Positions 60,518-64,000 of a stretch of DNA of 64,000 nt are shown here, piece by piece. The notes below the pieces were generated by a model, which was not told the origin of the DNA, searched no databases, and saw nothing but the letters and a program-made list of their open reading frames with translations. How positions within the stretch are numbered: position 1 is the stretch's first letter; every line of letters begins with the position of its first letter. The translations under genes and the position numbers were made by a program. Source of the DNA: Sphingomonas mali NBRC 15500 (GTDB lineage: Bacteria; Pseudomonadota; Alphaproteobacteria; Sphingomonadales; Sphingomonadaceae); NCBI RefSeq assembly GCF_001598415.1, contig NZ_BCYX01000013.1:1-64000 (forward strand), given 5' to 3'.

Positions 60518-61611
60518 CCATCGTCCCCGTTTCGCTCGGTTCGCGCAGTTATGACATCGTGATCGAGCGCGGGCTGCTCGGCCGCGCGGCCGAGCATTTG
60601 AAGCCATTGTCGCGTGGGCGGTCGATGGCGATCGTCGGCGACGCCAATGTCGCGCCGCATCTCGCCACGCTGCAGGCCGCGCTCGCCGCCGCGGGCGTTG
60701 CGAGCGAGGCGATCGTGCTGCCGCCCGGCGAAGGCACCAAGAGCTGGGCACAGCTTGAGGCGGTAACCGACCAGTTGCTCGCACACGGCGTCGAGCGCGG
60801 CGATCATGTCATCGCGCTGGGCGGCGGCGTAGTCGGCGATCTGGTCGGATTCGCCAGTTCGATCGTCAAGCGCGGCTGCGGCTTCGTCCAGATACCGACC
60901 ACCTTGCTCGCCCAGGTCGACAGTTCGGTCGGCGGCAAGACGGCGATCAACACGCGCGCCGGCAAGAATCTGATCGGCGCGTTCCACCAGCCCGGGCTGG
61001 TGCTGATCGATCCCGACGTGCTCGACACCTTGCCCGCCAGGGAAACCCGCGCCGGCTATGCCGAAGTCGTCAAATACGGGCTGATCGACGATTTCGCCTT
61101 CTTCGAGTGGTGCGAGACCAATGGCGGCAAGCTGCTCGCCGGTGATCCCGAGGCACGCGAATATGCCATCGCGCATTCGGTCGGCGCCAAGGCACGCATC
61201 GTTGCCGAGGACGAACGCGAAACGACGGGCAAGCGCGCCTTGCTCAATCTCGGCCATACGTTCGGCCATGCGCTGGAAGCCGAGACGGGCTTTTCCGATC
61301 GCCTGCTCCATGGCGAAGGCGTTGCCGCCGGCATGGCGTTGGCCTTCGCCTATTCGGCGCGGCGTGGGCTGTGTCCGGGCCAGGACGCCGAGCGCGTCGC
61401 CGCGCATCTGCGCGCGGTCGGCCTGCCCGACGGGATCAAGGCGGCAGGCATCTCAGCAAGCGGCGCGACCTTGGTAGACCATATGCGCCACGACAAGAAG
61501 ATGGACGCGGGCACCCTGCCCTTCCTGCTCGCGCGCGGGATCGGCCGGACCTATCTCGACCATTCGGTCGACCTCGCCGATGTCGAGGCGTTTCTCGACG
61601 CCGAGCGGTGA
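60514..61611 (+). CDS. aroB: 3-dehydroquinate synthase
   Basis: Converts DAHP to 3-dehydroquinate using NAD and a metal. The protein is 365 residues, family length. NAD-binding 'IALGGGVVGDLVGFASSIVKRG' and metal/substrate residues in 'NLGHTFGHALE' and 'LLHGEGVAAGMALAF' are clear. GTG start coupled to aroK; its stop overlaps the next membrane gene's GTG by the same GTGA pattern, making a three-gene operon. Confidence 0.97.
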   Translation: MTIVPVSLGSRSYDIVIERGLLGRAAEHLKPLSRGRSMAIVGDANVAPHLATLQAALAAAGVASEAIVLPPGEGTKSWAQLEAVTDQLLAHGVERGDHVIALGGGVVGDLVGFASSIVKRGCGFVQIPTTLLAQVDSSVGGKTAINTRAGKNLIGAFHQPGLVLIDPDVLDTLPARETRAGYAEVVKYGLIDDFAFFEWCETNGGKLLAGDPEAREYAIAHSVGAKARIVAEDERETTGKRALLNLGHTFGHALEAETGFSDRLLHGEGVAAGMALAFAYSARRGLCPGQDAERVAAHLRAVGLPDGIKAAGISASGATLVDHMRHDKKMDAGTLPFLLARGIGRTYLDHSVDLADVEAFLDAER

Positions 61612-62039
61612 CCAGAAAGCACCTCGTTCGCGTTGCGTTGCTGACGCTGGGGTGCGTCGTTTATCTGCCAGCGATGGTCTTGATGACCATCCGCGTGGCG
61701 GGACCGATCGAGCTCCAGGCGCTGTTCGACTGGCTGACCGGACGCTGCGTCAGCGATTGCGACGGTTGGAACGTGCTGGCGACGGCAATCCAGATCGCGC
61801 CGATCATTGTCACCGGGCCGGTGCTGGCCTGGATCGGCATTATCTGGGTGCGTCGAGGGCGACGCTCCGATCGCGAGGCCGAAGCGATCGCCAGCCATTT
61901 CGACACCGCGCCCGAGCGCGTCTCTCCGCATGCGATCGAGGAAGACGAGGATCGCTACCTCTACCGCGACCGCCAGGGGCGACTTCGCCCGGTTTATGCC
62001 CCGCCCGCTCCATCACCGAAGCGCGATACACATCGCTGA
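61608..62039 (+). CDS. Two-TM membrane protein coupled to aroB, unknown
   Basis: A 143-residue protein from GTG 61608, which overlaps the aroB stop (GTGA). Two membrane segments (~6-28 and ~57-80) enclose a loop with a Cys pair ('GRCVSDCDGW'), and the cytoplasmic tail is charged ('HAIEEDEDRYLYRDRQGRLRPVY'). No family is recognised. The coupling to aroKB may be only for expression. Confidence 0.75.
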   Translation: MTRKHLVRVALLTLGCVVYLPAMVLMTIRVAGPIELQALFDWLTGRCVSDCDGWNVLATAIQIAPIIVTGPVLAWIGIIWVRRGRRSDREAEAIASHFDTAPERVSPHAIEEDEDRYLYRDRQGRLRPVYAPPAPSPKRDTHR

Positions 62040-62081
62040 TTACCGGGTATCATCGCCGTAATGTCATAGGGGGGAGAGTGC

Positions 62082-62849
62082 ATGCTTCTGGCCAGTTTGC
62101 TCGCATTTGCCGGCACCGATGCTGTATTGGCCCCCTCAGGAAAATGGACCGTCGACTACCGCGCCGACAAGTGCGTGGCATCCCGTCCATTCGGCACCGA
62201 ACCCATCACCTATCTGACACTCCAGCCATTCGTGTCGCTAGATATCAAGGGCGCGACGCTGATCGTCGTCGCGCCCGACACCGAGGGAGGTGGCGTCCAA
62301 AACGGAAAGGCGAAGATCTCACTGCGACCTACGGGCACGACAAAGACGCTGGACTATATCAGCCGCCAGCCCCAACCAGATGGGGCGAGAAGCTATGAAA
62401 TGTCGCTGGATCCCGATTTGATGGCTCAGATCGGCCAAGCGACGAGCTTGGCAATCGATGCCGGGAAGGAATCCGTCACGCTGGAGACGGGGAAGCTTCA
62501 GCCGGTGATCGACGCGGCCGAGAAGTGCAATGATGACCTCATGCGAAGCTGGGGAGTCGATTTGGCGGCCAGGGCCGCGCCGGTAGGCAATCCTGGCGAG
62601 TGGTTTACCGATAATGACTATCCTCCCGCAGCGGCCCGGCGGCACGTTCAGGGGAATGCGGTAATCGTCCTGACGGTCGACCCCGACGGTAGGGTAAAGG
62701 GGTGCCGCATCGTGGCCACCACGGGTGCCCCGGATCTCGACGACGGGACCTGTGAGCGCGCCAGGACACACGCCCGTTATGTCCGCAAGGACGGGGGAGA
62801 CCGTTTTTCGGTTCTAGGAGTCCATTGGGTGCTACCCGCTTGGCGATAA
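62082..62849 (+). CDS. TonB C-terminal domain-containing exported protein
   Basis: A 255-residue exported protein. The signal peptide is short (~1-17, 'MLLASLLAFAGTDAVLA'), the middle ~20-170 is of unknown fold, and the C-terminal ~80 residues match the TonB C-terminal domain ('YPPAAARRHVQGNAVIVLTV', 'GRVKGCRIVATTGAPDLD'). It lacks the TonB N-terminal anchor and Pro-rich spacer, so it is not a classical energy transducer. It may be a periplasmic protein using the fold for peptidoglycan or protein binding. Confidence 0.85.
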   Translation: MLLASLLAFAGTDAVLAPSGKWTVDYRADKCVASRPFGTEPITYLTLQPFVSLDIKGATLIVVAPDTEGGGVQNGKAKISLRPTGTTKTLDYISRQPQPDGARSYEMSLDPDLMAQIGQATSLAIDAGKESVTLETGKLQPVIDAAEKCNDDLMRSWGVDLAARAAPVGNPGEWFTDNDYPPAAARRHVQGNAVIVLTVDPDGRVKGCRIVATTGAPDLDDGTCERARTHARYVRKDGGDRFSVLGVHWVLPAWR

Positions 62850-62867
62850 CCTGCGCGATATTTGGCA

Positions 62868-63206
62868 TCACGTGCCGTTGCGGACCACGCTCCACGCCAG
62901 CCACAGCCAACCCGCGATCAACGCAAGCCCACCCAATGGCGTGATCGCGCCGAACCAACGCGGCGCGCCGAGCGCCATCAAATAGAGGGTGCCGGCAAAG
63001 ATCAGTCCGCCGATCACGAACAGCGCCGCCGGCCCCTTGGCCGCCATCTTCAACGCGACCAACGCGGCAACTGCGTGAACGAGCTGATATTGCCCGCCGG
63101 TCTTGAGCCACTCCGCCGCCTGCCCGGTCGCGCCATGCGCACCGAAAGCGCCTGCACCGACTGCCAACGCACCCGACAAGGCGGCCAAAATCGCGATCCA
63201 GTTCAT
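62868..63206 (-). CDS. DUF423 family membrane protein
   Basis: A 112-residue protein with about four membrane segments. It shows the typical 'GALAVGAGAFGAHGATGQ' early block, 'AALVALKMAAKGPAALFVIG' and 'APRWFGAITPLGGLALIAGWLWLA' of DUF423 (YgdD-like). Function unknown. It overlaps the stop of the Kef-type antiporter by 4 bp (ATGA), so the two are an operon. Confidence 0.93.
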   Translation of the reverse strand: MNWIAILAALSGALAVGAGAFGAHGATGQAAEWLKTGGQYQLVHAVAALVALKMAAKGPAALFVIGGLIFAGTLYLMALGAPRWFGAITPLGGLALIAGWLWLAWSVVRNGT

Positions 63207-64000
63207 GGTTCCTGACCTCGTCCCAATTCCTCGGCACCCACCGGTTCGGACGCGGCGTCGGCATCGACCGCAAGCTCACGGCGGGTCGCGGCGAAAATCT
63301 CCTCGCGCTCGTCACTGGTGATGATGCGGTCGCGCGCGGCGCGAACGTCGCCGGTTTCGTATTGGAGCTTCAACCGCTCCTTGTCGCGGGCGCGGTACAT
63401 GTCCTCGGCGCGCTCGGCCTCGGCGGGATCGATATCGATCGCCGCCATCGCCATCCGCCCCATCTTGATCGCCGACTCCATCACCTCGCGTACCACCCCG
63501 GCGACCGGCGAGCCCTTGAGCTTGATCAGCGCGCGCCGGTCATAGGTGCGCGCGAAGATCGCCGCCTTGGGGAAAGCTTCATGCACCCCCTCGATCAAAT
63601 CGGCGTCGAGCTGGTCCCCGTCGATGCAGAACAGGATAAGTTCGGCCTCGCTCGCGCCCGCCTGGCGCAACAGATCGAGCCGGGTACCGTCGCCATAATA
63701 GACCTTGGCGCCGAAATCGGCGGCGACGTCGATCATCTCGATATCGGTGTCGATCAGCGTCACCGGCACGCCGGCGGCGATCAGCATCTGCGACACGGTC
63801 TGGCCGAACCGGCCATAGCCAACCACCAGCGCATTGGCGCCGTCGGCGCGCGGGCCCTCGCGGTCGCCGGTCACTTGGGGCGCCTCGCGGAATCGCGCGG
63901 TCACCATCATCAGGAACGGCGTCGTCGCCATCGACAAGGTGACCACCGCGCTGAACACGCTGACGGCCGCAGGCTCGATCAGGAACGCGCGTTGCGCCTG
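63203..64000 (-). CDS. Monovalent cation:proton antiporter-2 (CPA2/KefB-KefC-like), C-terminal part, cut by window edge
   Basis: The last 265 codons of a CPA2 antiporter; the frame stays open through base 64000. The visible part holds the end of the membrane domain ('SMATTPFLMMVTAR'), a TrkA-N/RCK NAD-binding domain ('LVVGYGRFGQTVSQML' to 'ALIKLKGSPVAGVVREV') and a charged helical tail. In KefB/KefC this RCK domain is gated by glutathione and its adducts. The gene is therefore a glutathione-regulated potassium-efflux candidate. It is coupled to DUF423 downstream. Confidence 0.92.
   Translation of the reverse strand, partial: QAQRAFLIEPAAVSVFSAVVTLSMATTPFLMMVTARFREAPQVTGDREGPRADGANALVVGYGRFGQTVSQMLIAAGVPVTLIDTDIEMIDVAADFGAKVYYGDGTRLDLLRQAGASEAELILFCIDGDQLDADLIEGVHEAFPKAAIFARTYDRRALIKLKGSPVAGVVREVMESAIKMGRMAMAAIDIDPAEAERAEDMYRARDKERLKLQYETGDVRAARDRIITSDEREEIFAATRRELAVDADAASEPVGAEELGRGQEP

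Overview
The window is a GC-rich, densely packed chromosomal segment from an alphaproteobacterium, most likely Sphingomonadales (Sphingomonas or a close relative). The evidence is the combination of protein sequences (DUF3089 hydrolase, DUF6597-type AraC regulators, Flp pilins, an aroK-aroB / xerD-accA neighbourhood, a large TonB-dependent receptor), frequent GTG/TTG starts with 4-bp stop/start overlaps, and several dispersed palindromic intergenic repeats of the kind common in sphingomonad genomes. There is no insertion sequence, prophage, CRISPR array or integrated element. It is ordinary core chromosome with about 78 protein genes (counting the leuA leader peptide) and one tRNA.

Layout. 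0-5.5 kb: SGNH-type acyltransferase; an ECF41 sigma factor with its carboxymuconolactone-decarboxylase-like partner and a matching autoregulatory promoter; a GNAT acetyltransferase with YqgE; Prx5 peroxiredoxin. 5.5-8.6 kb: small membrane-anchor protein, a large folded intergenic element, AMP nucleosidase, a histone H1-like protein and a branched repeat. 8.6-16 kb: M2 peptidase, alpha/beta hydrolase and GFA protein; a marR-emrA-emrB type efflux operon; GFA and HCCA-isomerase-like proteins. 16-24.7 kb: asd, cysteine-desulfurase-like protein, gatC-gatA, DUF3089 hydrolase with ruvX, and two tandem AraC paralogues. 24.7-32.4 kb: pyrB with a metal-ligand-less dihydroorotase; a parA / ribbon-helix-helix / SPOR-TPR operon divergent from a Sel1-SPOR protein; a serine hydrolase. 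32.4-41 kb: serB, miaA, ilvB-ilvN-ilvC, a TMEM175-type channel, a BLUF photoreceptor and leuA. 41-49.3 kb: DUF1993, the folate cluster folE-SDR-folB, a TonB receptor and a formaldehyde detoxification operon. 49.3-55.7 kb: SWIB protein, GST with a divergent WYL regulator around a perfect operator-like palindrome, tRNA-Arg(CCT), DUF1178-nitrilase-glutaredoxin, comF, an NDUFAF5-like methyltransferase, mutT and two orphan Flp pilins. 55.7-64 kb: accA, xerD, a second folded intergenic element, an unknown 608-residue exported protein preceded by an overlapping 45-residue membrane peptide, aroK-aroB, a TonB-C protein, DUF423 and the end of a Kef-type antiporter.

Functional themes. Branched-chain amino acid synthesis (ilvBN, ilvC, leuA) is spread over about 6.5 kb. 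leuA carries a leucine-rich leader peptide followed by mutually exclusive hairpins, which looks like a leucine attenuator. Other themes are thiol and aldehyde detoxification (two GFA proteins, frmA/fghA, GST, Grx, Prx) and pyrimidine, folate and shikimate biosynthesis.

The least explained parts are the two long folded intergenic elements, the ParA-RHH-SPOR module, and the small ORF / large exported protein pair at 57.9-59.9 kb.
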